Of a stretch of 64,000 bases of DNA, positions 25,300 to 36,802 are shown piece by piece (position 1 is the stretch's first letter; every line of letters starts with the position of its first letter). Position numbers and translations under genes: made by a program. Where the stretch lies: contig JARFIW010000453.1 of NCBI GenBank assembly GCA_036346225.1, positions 62,001 to 126,000 on the forward strand. Direction: 5' to 3'. The notes beneath the pieces were generated by a model, which saw nothing but the letters and a program-made list of their open reading frames with translations, made no database searches and had not been told where the DNA came from. Source of the stretch: Platerodrilus igneus. Its lineage: Eukaryota > Arthropoda > Insecta > Coleoptera > Lycidae.

Positions 25300-26345
25300 T
25301 GGAAAACAAATGACTTTTAGTATGAATATTATTTTAAAGCTATGTGTTTGTACCTTCATACATAAGATGTGTGAGAATAATGAGACTGATTTTTATGTAC
25401 CAAAGTTTTATTTTCTTTCCAAACAACAATATTGTTCCTTCAAAGAAGTTCCCGTTCCGATTCTTGATAGCAGCGCTGATAGGCTTCAACAAGTAGGACC
25501 TTTAATATGTCGGTAACATTCGTTGAATGTTCTCCAGCGTACCGAAATGACGTCCTGTTAAGACCTTTTTCAAGTTCGAGAAAAAAAAGTCACAAAGACG
25601 TTGTTGTGATTCAGTATCTACTTGTTTACAATGTCCCGTCTCACTCTATTCACCATATTCCTGAGGCTTTCAAGAACATCTTTGTAAACCACTTGGTTGA
25701 CAGTTTGTTCTGGAGGAACAAATTCTTTATGTACAATACCCCTACTGTCAAAAAAAACAAATCAGCATTGCTTTGATTTTGGATTTGCTCATTTAAGCTT
25801 TCTTTGATCACGGAGATGTCTCGGTGTCCCGCACTTTACCGCTCTTTCTCAGGATTATACTCAAAATTCAGAATTCGTCACCTGTGATCACGCGACTGAT
25901 CCATTTGGGGTCATTGGTAATCCTCTCAAGAAGATCAACGCATACGTTTCTTTGATTGCTCTTCTGCTCAGTTGTAAGGTTTTTCTTCACCATTTTGGCA
26001 CAAATATGTCGCATATGCAAATCTTCGGTTTAAATTTGATGTACGGTGAAAGTGTTTAAGTTTAACAGTTCATAAATCGTCCTTATTGCTAAACGTCGGT
26101 CTGATTTCACAACAGCATGTCGGATTTTCGTTGGATTTTGACGTTGAAGGTTTCTCTGAACGAGGTTCGTCTTCAAGGTGTTTTCGGCTATCCAAAAATG
26201 TTTTGTGCCAACGGAAAGTTTGTGTTCTTGATAAGAAATGTTCTCCATATGCATGCTTTAACTTTTCAAATGTCACACTTGCAGATTCCCAACCTTTAAC
26301 ATAAAACTTGATGGCATACCGTTGCTCTAAATTACGCTGTTCCAT
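25300..26345 (-). pseudogene. mariner transposase, copy 1
   Basis: On the minus strand the start MEQRNLEQRYAIKF at 26345 is followed by the HTH part (AYGEHFLSRTQTFRWHKTFLD, then DEPRSEKPSTSKS) typical of mariner transposases. Near 25880, VITGDEF carries the first catalytic D. The second aspartate box (family HDNAPSH) reads ILNHNNVF near 25620, so its D appears lost. Stops and frameshifts are frequent downstream. The 3' end is not sharply defined; similarity fades around 25300. Confidence 0.8.
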
Positions 26346-26690
26346 TTTCATAAAACAAAAACTCAACTTTACTAATAGCGCTTTCCAAAACTACGTGCTG
26401 CCTGTACGGAGCTAAAACTCGAACTAAGCATCTGGATAGGATGAACGTATAGGTCTAGACAAGTAGAATAAAACACCGTTGCCAGATCGCTCGGAGTGTT
26501 GTCAGTTTTATTACTTTGCTCACAAACATCGTATGTTCATGTGCTGCTGGGTATAAAATATCTCTTTTATAGTCAGTGCTTTTGTTCACTTCGTCATTGG
26601 CACTGAACCTATATTAGAACTTAACCAACACTAATTATGGAAAATATTGTAATGCAATTTCTTACACTACCGTACTTAATAATAAAACTC
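26345..26690. repeat. 5' flank of mariner copy 1, duplicated at 27875-28230
   Basis: The block with ctgtacggagctaaaactcg, ggatgaacg, cgttgccagatcgc, acaaacatcgtatgtt and attatggaaaatatt occurs both here and at 27875-28230 in the same order and orientation. It includes the non-coding end of the mariner element and possibly host DNA. The TIR boundary could not be fixed. Confidence 0.7.
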
Positions 26691-27254
26691 TGGTTTCATA
26701 CCACAGTCCAACAAAAGTCTACTTTGATATAATTATAATGATCCTGTCCTAAGTCACCGGCGTGGAGTGGACAGTGGTCACTAACTAGTATCCGGTATGA
26801 TACTACAGTGGTCTAGCCGTTGCTACGCCTACCGGCTCCGTTGCACGAGTCTAAGTCTACCGACGTGCTCTGTGACAAAAGCAAACTAAGGTAGATGAAG
26901 GACGGCATAAGGGCGCCGGCAATGGGCACGGCGAATCTTATACCGGGGTTATAGGTTTCGGCAATGGGCCGACACCGGGCAATGCTGAATGCCGGCTGTG
27001 GGCACGGCAGTGGTGATAGCTGGATTTGGGCGCAGCGAGAAAAGAGAGTAGATGTCGGCTATGGGCACGACGTCTATGTGTTTGGAGCATCGGCTATGGG
27101 CACGGTGCGGTAGGTACTAACTATTTAACACTGGCTATGGGCACAGTAGTAAAAAAGTCTTTAGCCTTTCAGAGCCAGTCGGAAAAGCAGACCGGGATCT
27201 CTCGCAAAAGCGCGCTGATTTATACCTCTGCTTGGCCGACTCGATCTGTGTAAT
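26690..27254. repeat. GC-rich spacer with degenerate (c)ggctatgggcacgg repeats
   Basis: At least six variants of ggctatgggcacgg occur at 26921, 26960, 26993, 27055, 27089 and 27132, at irregular spacing of about 33-60 bp. Base composition is clearly richer in GC than the flanks. The block sits exactly between the two mariner copies. An ORF across it (27026-27253) is probably a by-product of the repeats. Confidence 0.6.
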
Positions 27255-27875
27255 ACCCCTACTGTCAAAAAAAATCGGCATTGTTTTGATCGTGCATTTG
27301 CTCATCTAAGCTTTCTATGATCACGGAGATGTCTCTGTGTGCCATCCGCACATTGCCGCTCTGTTTCAGGGTTATACTCACAAATTCAGAATTCGTCACC
27401 TGTGATCACGCGACTGAACCATTGGAGGTCGAGGTCATTGGCAATCCTTTCAAGAAAATTAACGCGTACGTTTTTTCGATTGTTCTTCTGCTCCGTTGTA
27501 AGGTTTTTGTAACCACTTCGGCATAAATTTTTCGCATATGCAAATCTTTGGTTTAAATTTGATGTACGGTGAAAATGTTTAAGTTTAACAGTTCATGCAT
27601 TGTCCTTATTGTTAAACGTCGAAGTGATTTCACAACAGCATGCACAGGTTCGATGTTTTCGTCGGTTTTTGACGTTGAAGGTACCCCTGAATAAGGTTCG
27701 TCTTCAAGGTGTTTTCGGCTATCCAAAAATGATTTGTGTCAACGAAAAGTTTGTGCTTTTGATAAGGAATGTTTCCCATATGCATGTTTAACTTTTTAAA
27801 TGTCACACTTGCGGATTCCACAAGTTTAACACAACATTTGATGACATAACGTTGCTCTAAATTACGCTGTTCCAT
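27255..27875 (-). pseudogene. mariner transposase, copy 2, truncated
   Basis: It has the same start (MEQRNLEQRYVIK) at 27875 and runs on the minus strand with frameshifts to the first catalytic D region (ITGDEF, near 27400). It breaks off at 27255, where the sequence changes abruptly to the GC-rich repeat. Only the N-terminal half of the enzyme is present. Confidence 0.8.
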
Positions 27876-28230
27876 TTTTGTAATACACAACAAAAACTAA
27901 ACTTCACCAATAGTGCTCTCAAAAATTACGCGCTTCCTGTACGGAGCTAAAACTCGAACTGAGAATCTGGAAAGGATGAACGCACAGGTCTAAACAAGTA
28001 AAACAACACAGCGTTGCCAGATCGCCCGCAGTTTTGTCAGTCACATTACTTTGCTCACAAACATCGTATGTTGATCTGCTGCTAGTTATAATATATCTTT
28101 TATAGTCAATGCTTTTTTTTCACTTCGTCACTGGCACCCAACATCATATAACAAACCTATATTAGAACTTGACCTACACTAATTATGGAAAATATTCTAA
28201 TGCAATTTCCTACACTACCGTAAGCAGGTA

Positions 28231-28558
28231 AGCTAAGAGAGTTCTAGCACAAAACCACCCATTTTTACATGTAAATCTCCATTAGAAAATCCAAGGTCCA
28301 TCTGGTAATTTTTGTACCCACTATGGAAATCTCCATAAGGAGGGAAATCAATGGCAAATCCCCATAAAGCCATGCCTGATTTTTAATACCCAACACTAAA
28401 TATATGCATGTTTTCCAACACTACTGGATAGTGATAGCAATAAACTTAAATAAAAATAATTAAAGAAATTTATTAAATAATGTTAACAAAATAGTAATAT
28501 ATTTTTCTATTTATGCATTTACAATAATAGTACTATCATATAATTCTACAGCTATACG
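28231..28558. other. Short unassigned spacer
   Basis: It contains two aaatctccat motifs (about 28277 and 28333) in an otherwise featureless AT-rich sequence that ends at the gypsy insertion site. No gene is seen. Confidence 0.4.
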
Positions 28559-29107
28559 AGTTAAAGTTCGGGCCTTTGGAGCTGGTTTTTTAAAAAACGT
28601 TGATACTTTAACACATTTTTATTTAATATTTGTACATAATAACTTTATAAAAAATTAATTAATTGTACAGGTGAGTAGCTCAAACAACGAAGTATGGAGT
28701 TTGAAGACTGACTCGGTTGAATAGCTTGAACAACGAAGTATGGAGTTCGAAGACTGACTGCCGGGCATTGAGCTCCCGGGCTTTTTATAATAACCTGCCC
28801 CTCACACGGCTGTGGGAACTTGCAGATCTCATGTCTGCGTTTCTCTTAATTGTACACTTTATTACAATGTAACAACTTAATTCTAAGTAATTGCGGTCTG
28901 TTGACCGCCTGTGACCTGCCACCTGCAGTATCACTGCCCTCACGGATGCAAAGTTGCATGTCCGTTCACATGAACTGTTGATAACCTCTCTGGGTTATCC
29001 TTGTGTTACAATGTTGCATTGAACTTATACTTTTACTTAATAATTTCTAATAATTCCTATTAGATTCAATATATCAATATATATAGGTAATTGGGGGATA
29101 CATAACT
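28559..29107 (-). repeat. 3' LTR of the gypsy element
   Basis: 549 bp, bounded by AGTTA...TAACT. It differs from the 5' LTR by one missing A in the run near 28600 and about four substitutions. The polypurine tract CGGTGGGAGG (minus strand, 29108-29117) touches its inner end. Confidence 0.95.
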
Positions 29108-29175
29108 CCTCCCACCGTAAATGAAAAATTAAGGTTTTTCTTAATTTTTAAATACATAAAATACATTATTCAGTT

Positions 29176-30130
29176 TCATTTAAAATTCATTATTTCTAAA
29201 GGTATACTTGTCGTTTCTTTATTTTTCTTTGTTTCTTTAAATCTAGAACTGTTTCCTTCATTCTTATATCTAAGGTACATGATTACAAAAATTATTAAAA
29301 TGATCAATCCAATTGTCCAAACACTTATATTATTATAATGTAACTTTGGCGTTTTGAGTTCACTTAATTGTTCTTTATAACTTTCCACTAATTTCACGGC
29401 GTGGTTGAGGTCGTCTAAGTCTAGATGCTCTAGCTTCATAGGTTTCTTAATTATTTCTTCGTCTTCTTGTTGTATCTTGAATTGTAGTTCCGGTAGGTTT
29501 GCAAGTTTCTTTGTTGCTATGGGATCTTGATAAACTCTGATTACTTCATCTTTCAATTTCACATAACAATCTTCTTTGAGGGTAATTAGTTTGCTTCCGA
29601 TTAATGCTTGGTTATTTTCATCTTGGTTGCAGTGGATGGTTGCTATTACTTCTGTTGGGAAAATGGCTATCCATTTGTTATCTGTAACTTTTGAATTTTC
29701 ATCTTAGTTATTTGCACTTGTTTGGTTTCACAGTTTTCGTAATGATTTGAGAATTTTAATAGTTGTACTTCACAAGGGCTGTCTTCTTGAATGGTTGTTG
29801 TCGTCATCGATTGACATAAATATTGGTTTGGTGTTACTTCAGTACATTTTTCGTTTGTATAACCATATCTCAGTTCATTTAGGGATAGGAATTTGGTTTT
29901 GGGTATGATTACTTGGTATGTGCTAGTAACCTTTGTTGGAAAAGCAAATAAATGATAATATTGATAATTGTTACTTTCTACTATCTAGATTTCTAAAAAT
30001 ATTATTTCGTTATTCTTAATGTTGCTAAAATTTGTTGCATTAAAGTAAGGGTGGATATTATTGAGTAAATATTGTATTTTGTATACTGACTAGTTTAATT
30101 GGTAGTATACCGGGGTTGTTTTTATTTGTA
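29176..30130 (-). pseudogene. gypsy env, C-terminal part only
   Basis: Env of insect errantiviruses is a membrane fusion glycoprotein related to baculovirus F. Here only the later part is present. Fragments near 29880 (LSLNELRYGYTNEKC) lead, through frame breaks, to the open stretch 29562-29176. This has a single membrane segment (about SVWTIGLIILIIFVIMY) followed by a short basic tail, the usual C-terminal anchor. The N-terminal half with signal peptide and cleavage region is missing, removed with the integrase. The piece cannot code for a working envelope. Confidence 0.75.
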
Positions 30131-30135
30131 TATTG

Positions 30136-32590
30136 TTACTTGGTTGTCCGTTCTACCTGGGTGGAGGTTGACGGTAAGGGTGATGATTGTCCATCTGAAA
30201 TTACAGGGTGTCTTAGGTTTTTCAAATGAATGTATTTAGTTATTTGAATTTGATATATCTTTTTGTTATCTACTTTTGTATATTTTACTGGATTGGGGTT
30301 ATTTAAAACTTCTGTTATTATAAATTGATTGGGTTTCATATCGATTGCTTCGTTTAAAATTTTAATCGCGTTTTTTGGTTCTTCGTTTTGTGTCGAATGT
30401 ATCGTTTCGATCTCGTCTGGATCTTCCCTTATTTCTGTATCGTCTACGTTTCCTATAATGGATTCCGTTTCTAATGCATTGAGTTGGATTCGGCTTAAAG
30501 CGTCTGCGTTGTTGTTATAAATTCCCTTTTTATACATAATTTCGTAATCATACTCTTCAAGTCTGATTCTCCATCTCTGTAATTTTGAATTCGGTTCTTT
30601 CAGTTTGCATAGCCATACTAGTGGTCTATGATCAGTGTATATGTAAAATTTTCTTCCGTATAAATAAGGTCTAAAATATTTTGTTGCCCAAATTATGGCT
30701 AATAATTCTTTTTCTATAGTGCTATATTTTTGCTCGGTTTCATTTAGGGTTCTGGATGCGTAGCTGATAGGTTTATCGCTACCTACTTTTCCTTGGCTCA
30801 ATACTGCGCCTAATGCTACATTCGATGCGTCTGTCGTCAGTATAAATGGTTTTGTAGTCTGGGTATTCTAATACAGGGTGATTTGTTAATATGTTTTTAA
30901 TTTTGTCAACGGCTTTAATAAATTCCGGGGTGTGTTCAATTTTGTTTCCCTTTTTTAAACAATTTGTCAGGGGTTTGGTTATCTGAGCGTAACCTTTAAT
31001 GAATTTGCGGTAGTAACCACTAAGTCCTAGAAATCCTTTAATTTCTTTGTTTGTTTTGGTAATGGGTAATTTAGAACTGCATTTGTTTTGTCTGGATTTG
31101 GCATTACTCCTTGGGGTGTTATTACATGTCCTAAAAATAATACTTCTTTTTGTAAAAATTCACTTTTGTCTAATTGTACTTTAAAATGTGCTTGTCTAAG
31201 TCTTTCGAATACTTCTGTCAATCTTTCTATGTGTTCTACCAGTGATGTGGAATAAACTATGATGTCGTCAAGGTATACAAGGCATTTTTCATTGTGTATT
31301 CCTCGTAGTATATTGTCCATGACTCTCTGGAAAGTAGCGGGTGCGTTCTTTAGTCCAAATGGCATTCGTTTGTACTCGTAATGTCCTCTAGGTGTGCTGA
31401 AGGCTGTTTTGATATGTCTTTTTCTTCCATCTCTACCTGATGGTATCCTGATGCTAGGTCTAATGTTGTAAAATATTGACATTTGCCTAATTTGTCTAAA
31501 ATTTCGGTAATATTTGGTAGTGGATATTTGTCATCTACTGTTTTTCATTTAACTTTCTATAGTCTATTACCATTCTGTACTTTCTCTTTCCGGTTGCGTC
31601 TAATTTTTAGGTACTATTAACACGGGGCTGCTCCATGGTGAGTTGGAGTGCTGGATTATGTCTTGGTCTAATAAGTCTGCTACTTGTCTGTCAGCTTCTT
31701 CTTGGCTTGCATGAGGTAGTCTATATGCTTTTGTAAAGATTGGTTTATTGTCTGTTAACTCGATATTATGTTTTACTGTGTTGGTGAATGTTAATGGTAT
31801 TCCTTCGCAATGGAATATGTCTCGGTATTCAAAACATAAGTTTTAATTGCTCTTTCTTCTTCTTGATTGATATCGGTATTAAAGCGGATGTTAGTTAAAT
31901 TTTCTCTTAACATTTCGTCATGTTCTATTGGGTTGTAATCGTTTTCTAAATTTTCGTCTATTTCCATTTCGTTAAAATTTAGTTCTTCTACGTTAATTGG
32001 GTCTGTCAATGATAATTCTACGGATAGTCGTTTGAATTTAATATTGTTGTGGTTGCATAGTTATCTTTATTTGCTCTACGGCGGTTGGGGTTTCTACTCC
32101 TTGCTGAAATGTCATATGATTTATTATTCCTAAATTTTTGTTAGATTTTACTGGGATTTTTATTTTCTTTCCGTTCGGGGTTCTATAGTGAATTTTTGTT
32201 CAATTTGTGTGTTTTGAAATTTAATTGGGATTTTCCGTATTTTGTCCTTAATAAGCGATTTTTAATGTCAATGTTGGCTCTAATTTTCTTAGAAGGTCCA
32301 TTCCGATTAATCCGTCATATTTATCGTTAAATTCGAATACACAAAATTTATGTTTCATTTAACATTAAATGTTCTCGGTAAGGGTATATTGGCTACGAAT
32401 TGGTGTAGTGTCGTTTGATGAGCTGTTTTAATTTTAAATGGTTCTCTTTCTACATAATCTAAATAGTGTTTCTGTACGGTTCTGGGGCTAATTAATGTTT
32501 TTGATGATCCGGTGTCGATTAATAGTTTGAATTTGGCGTGGGGTATTTCTATGTATGGTAATACTAAGTGATTTATGTTATTTAAGTTTA
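30136..32590 (-). pseudogene. gypsy pol: protease, RT and RNase H, frameshifted, no integrase
   Basis: Near 32520 the minus strand reads KLLIDTGSSKTLI, an intact retropepsin D-T-G box. Several short frames follow (for example 32009-31791). The RT core is open from 31482 to 31027 with [20 protein letters not shown] and [12 protein letters not shown], the catalytic YLDD. RNase H follows (30801-30136) with the KEL-LAIIWATKYFRPYLYG and TDHRPLVWL signatures and ends in the NADALSRIQL linker. About 110 further residues follow and then pol stops. The zinc-binding and DDE parts of integrase, expected next, are absent. Confidence 0.88.
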
Positions 32591-33723
32591 TTAAGTTTGG
32601 TCGGTTATGAATTGGTCCATTTGAAAATTTGAGTTTGAGTTTTCGTCGTCGTACTCCTCGTAAGTTTCGTATTGTTCGTCACGTTCGTAAGTTTCTGTAT
32701 GGTTTGATACATTGTTCGTAGGTGTCTCAATGTAATTATTCTGGTCAGTGTCAAATTTTTCTATTTCTTGATGAAATAATTCTTCCGATGTAAAATTGCG
32801 TTTCTGGTGAGGGTTTGGTCGGATGTGTGTTATTTTTGTGTTTTGTCTGGTGTTACCAGATGAGGTGTCCATTGGTGTTGGTTTGTAATAATTATTAGGG
32901 TTGTTATTATTATTAGTCATTGGCGTATTTCTATTGGGGTTTGCGTTGAATGCTGGTCTTTGTTGGTTTAGGTTTTGATTAAATCTCGGTTGGAATGCGG
33001 GTTTCGTAAAAGTTGGGTTGAATGTTGGTCTTGAAAAATTTTTATATTGATTATTAAAATTTGTATTGTTAAAACTTGGGTTATTACTTCGCGGTTGATT
33101 TGTTTGTGCGTTAGAGGTGTGAATTTTGTTGAGGATTGTTTGTCTTGTAGCTTGTATGGTTTTATGGGTGAATAGCTTTTATTCGCGTTGGGGTTGTATA
33201 GTCTGTTGGGGTAATACATTACATTTTTTTCTTCTATGACTAGGCTCGTAGCTTCTTCTAGATTTTGGGGTCGTTGGAATCTGATTTTATCCGATAGTCG
33301 TTCTGGTAAAGCGTTTATGTATGTGTCTAGTGTCATTTCGTCATACATTTTTGTTTTTAAATGTTTAACGTTTTGATCGGGTTCTTCGATTTTTAGTTTG
33401 GTTAAAATTAAACTTCTCACGTCTTGGCATTTCATTCCGAATTGGTAGGGGGATTGATTGTGTTCCATTCTAAGGTTTATTAGGTCTCGTACCAGGCATT
33501 TTATATTACGTTGGTCCCCAAAATATGCAATTAGTAGTTGTTTAAACTGGTCCCATTCCTGTAAGTCGTCCCTACTGGCGATTAAGGTTAGTGCCCTTCC
33601 GGCTAGTTTACTTATTACTAAGCGTATAAGCAATGAATTTCTTGCGTCATCTCCGGGTTTGTAAAAGGTTTTTAGGAACATTTCACATGCTCCAATGAAA
33701 TTTGAGATGGGCCTGCGTGCCAT
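32591..33723 (-). pseudogene. gypsy gag
   Basis: Gag forms the virus-like particle. The frame starts with Met at 33723 (ARRPISNFIGACEMFL, one or more residues into a domain) and runs to 32968. It has the capsid-type segment with LAGRALTLIASRDDLQEWDQF and ALPERLSDKIRFQRPQNLEEA. A second frame (32920-32591), rich in N, T, E and D, continues the C-terminal part. The shift between them is a frame break. No CCHC knuckle is visible, which agrees with the 17.6/gypsy group, where it is often absent. Confidence 0.8.
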
Positions 33724-33839
33724 CGAACGTCTGTATTGTCTCTAAATAGAGACGTAAGTCTGTGTTACTCATGTTGGTTAAGGGTTGTTTTCGATTTTTA
33801 GAAATTTCAAAAAAAAATTTTTTTTTTTTGAATTAAGCT

Positions 33840-34375
33840 TTATTTCGCTATTTGTAATGTTATTTTCGCTTCGGATTTACTACTTTTCCGTTTGGGTTGT
33901 GAAATTTCAAATTTTGTAAAAATTGGGGTTGGTTTGCTATTTGTGACGTTATTTTTGCTTTGGTTTTTTTAATTTTCCTTTTTAGATTGAATAACTTTGA
34001 GTTTTGTAAAAATTGATGTTGATTTAGCTATTTGAAATGTTAATTTTGGTTTTGGTTTGTTAATTTTTCATTTAGATTGGGTAATTTTGAATTCTGTAAA
34101 AATTGGGGATGATTTTCCTATTTGAAACGTTAATTTTGCTTTAGTTTTATTAATTTTCCTTTTAGGTTAGGTGAATTCAAATTTTGTAAAGATTGAGATT
34201 TATTTTGCTATTTTCGGCGTTATTTTTAGTTTGGAATTATTAATTTTCAGTTCGGATTGGGTGGATAAAATTTGGTAAAGGTTGAAGTTAATTTTGTTAT
34301 TTTCGGCGTTATTTCTAGTTAGGATTTGTTAATTTTCAGTTTAGATTGTGGAAATAAAATTTACACGGTGCGGAT
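33840..34375. repeat. Tandem array of about 90 bp x 6 in the gypsy leader
   Basis: The gctattt-gttattttt unit starts at 33848, 33936, 34027, 34117, 34207 and 34296, spaced 88-91 bp. It lies between the primer site and gag on the minus strand, where gypsy-group elements of Drosophila carry insulator or enhancer repeats. The units are T-rich on the plus strand and diverged. Confidence 0.8.
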
Positions 34376-35940
34376 GTACTCGCGAGATTTGTATTCAATA
34401 ACGTTGATTCATTTACCGTAGTCTTGGATTTGCTTGTTTTTATGCAGCTTTTGATTTATCTTTCTTAAGGAATCTGAAATGGATGGGTTTATTCTCGCTT
34501 AGCGTTGTTTTAGTTCAATTCTGTTAACTCGTAATTAATACTCTTACGTGGGTTTTACTGAGTTGCGTAGTTATGACCTGAGGTTAATCACGTCTGCACT
34601 TTATTGTTGAAATTGAATACTAAAGGATGTAATCTTTGTTACTTTGTCACGTACGTTGAGGTAATTGCACTTACAGGTGTTATTTCAATTTATAGGAATT
34701 AGATAATTTACTTTCCGTACTTGCGTAAAGTGTTATGTCTGTTTATTCTTAGATCTCTCAGTACTGCTTGACTTGTAATTGAATCTCCCGTAATGCTAGT
34801 TTCAGGCGTAATTATGAGCGTTTTATAACGTTTAGCGTTATTCTGTATTCGTATTGGAATAATGCACTTTATAAATGCTGATTAATTAATTGAAAGACGT
34901 TTAGATTTTGTTGCAATTGTACACGCTTTTATGGATTGTAGGTATTAATGTAGAAACTGCGTCGCTTTTTATGTCGTGATGAGTTTATTACTTATGATGC
35001 AATTCGCGTTATTGAAAGTTATACTTTAGTACTGAAAGTTGAAAGTTATTTCTTTAAGGTAATAATGATATTGAAGTTGTTGAAGTTATACTGAAAGCGA
35101 TTTTCTCTGAGGTTTAAAATGTGTAATAAAGGTGCTTCTTGCTTTCTTTGGATGGCGTTTTAGATTACAGTGGTTTTAGGTTACCGTGGTTTTTAGTTAA
35201 TGCAGAGTTCTTGCTGTGATTTATTCAGTATTATAGAGGTCAATGGTTTAATAATCGTTCCGTGATTGCTTAAAGGATTAGCTTTAGCTTTGAAATTAAA
35301 TTGCGTTTTGTGTTTTTATTTTGCCGGATCGAAAACGTTTTTTTTGAATCGCGCTTGTTAATGTTTCTTGTTTTGGTGTTTAGTGAATATGCGCCCGTTA
35401 TTTTTTAGATTATTTTGAGTTCGTTCTATTAATTATGGTAAGGATCTCTTAATATTAATTCTCATTTACTTTTTAAAAGAAAATCTCTTTTTAAATTCAA
35501 GTCTCATTTGCTTTTAAAAGAAAAAATATTTCTTTAACATTCGTCTTATAGGTTAATACTTTCTCGTTTTGAAAATAATTCACTTTGAACTATTTTCAAA
35601 AAATATTCATAATATAAAATACATAAAACAATGATAAATAAAATAATAATACTAGCATATATCAATTATAGTTTTTGGTTAAAAAAAAAGTTATGGAAAT
35701 GAACTTACATTAATTTCATCTGTTTCTTTGGTGGGTTCGATCGATTCTGTATCTTGTCCACCTTGGTTTGTTTGTTGGCTTTAGACGATTCTTGTTCTTT
35801 GTCCAACTTGGTTTGTTGCTGGATTTAGACTATGCTTGTTCTTCCTCCAACTTGGTTTGGGTTCTGCCAAAATTTCGAATTAAAATTCTTGGTCACCAAT
35901 CTTCCGATTTTTGGATTTTCAGTGCCCTTTTGACATCCGT
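34376..35940 (-). other. Remainder of the gypsy leader
   Basis: Non-coding between the 90-bp array and the primer site; T-rich on the plus strand. A doubled ttggtttgttg/ctttagac phrase near 35760-35830 is a short local repeat. With the array it makes a leader of about 2.2 kb, long for this group. Confidence 0.6.
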
Positions 35941-35953
35941 TACGACTGCGCCA
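35941..35953 (-). promoter_or_regulatory. Primer binding site, tRNA-Ser type
   Basis: Adjacent to the inner LTR end the minus strand reads TGGCGCAGTCGTA, sharing its first T with the LTR. TGGCGCAGTC complements the GACTGCGCCA end of serine tRNA, the primer used by 17.6/297-like gypsy elements. Confidence 0.8.
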
Positions 35954-36502
35954 GTTAAAGTTCGGGCCTTTGGAGCTGGTTTTTTAAAAAAACGTTGATA
36001 CTTTAACACATTTTTATTTAATATTTGTACATAATAACTTTATAAAAAATTAATTAATTGTACAGGTGAGTAGCTCAAACAACGAAGTATGGAGTTTGAT
36101 GACTGACTCGGTTGAGTAGCTTGAACAACGAAGTATGGAGTTCGAAGACTGACTGCCGGGCATTGAGCTCCCGGGCTTTTTATAATAACCTGCCCCTCAC
36201 ACGGCTGTGGGAACTTGCAGATCTCATGTCTGCGTTTCTCTTAATTGTACACTTTATTACAATGTAACAACTTAATTCTAAGTAATTGCGGTCTGTTGAC
36301 CGCCTGTGACCTGCCACCTGCAGTATCACTGCCCTCACGGATGCAAAGTTGCATGTCCGTTCACATGAACTGTCGATAACCTCTCTGGGTTATCCTTGTG
36401 TTACAATGTTGCATTGAACTTATACTTTTACTTAATAATTTCTTATAATTCCTATTAGATTCAATATATCAATATATATAGGTAATTGGGGGATACATAA
36501 CT
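35953..36502 (-). repeat. 5' LTR of the gypsy element, with promoter
   Basis: 550 bp. On the minus strand TTATAAAAAG (36176-36185) is a TATA box, and about 30 bp on lies TCAGT (36148-36152), an insect-type initiator. Directly downstream is a 46-bp tandem duplication (36067-36112 and 36113-36158). Each unit carries the GTCAGTC sequence, so there could be two initiator sites. Confidence 0.9.
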
Positions 36503-36506
36503 TACG

Positions 36507-36800
36507 TATGTATTAATTACATAACTAATTATAATGACAAATATTATTTTATATACAACTATATTCAAAGTACCTTTTAATGGCATCTATGATGAATGTA
36601 CTATTTACACAACTTATATCCATTCAGTATATAGAGTTAAACCACAATAACTATATGTGCAACTGATCCACCAATGTATATTACAATGCATAACTGATGT
36701 ATTATTAGTGAGGACAGCTTAATCAATGTTCATGATAGAATAGTGTCCAATGGGTAATGTAGTGTATGTACCAGGAATCAAGTAACGTTTGTTATCGTGT
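36507..36800. other. AT-rich spacer between gypsy element and satellite
   Basis: No coding or repeat structure is visible. Confidence 0.4.
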
Positions 36801-36802
36801 GG

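Larger units (their letters stand above)
28559..36502 (-). mobile_element. Errantivirus-like gypsy retrotransposon, LTR to LTR, with env remains, integrase missing
   Basis: Two direct LTRs (28559-29107 and 35953-36502) start AGTTA and end TAACT and differ at about five places in 550 bp. The 4-bp target duplication TACG lies at 28555-28558 and 36503-36506. On the minus strand the order is 5' LTR, tRNA-Ser-type primer site, long leader, gag, protease, RT, RNase H, env C-terminus, polypurine tract, 3' LTR. No integrase lies between RNase H and env. The LTR similarity suggests a recent insertion, yet reading frames are broken in several places. Confidence 0.93.

Noticed and set aside
27026..27253. 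75-codon frame across the GC-rich repeats
   Set aside because: It is produced by the ggctatgggcacgg repeats and ends in the truncated mariner copy.
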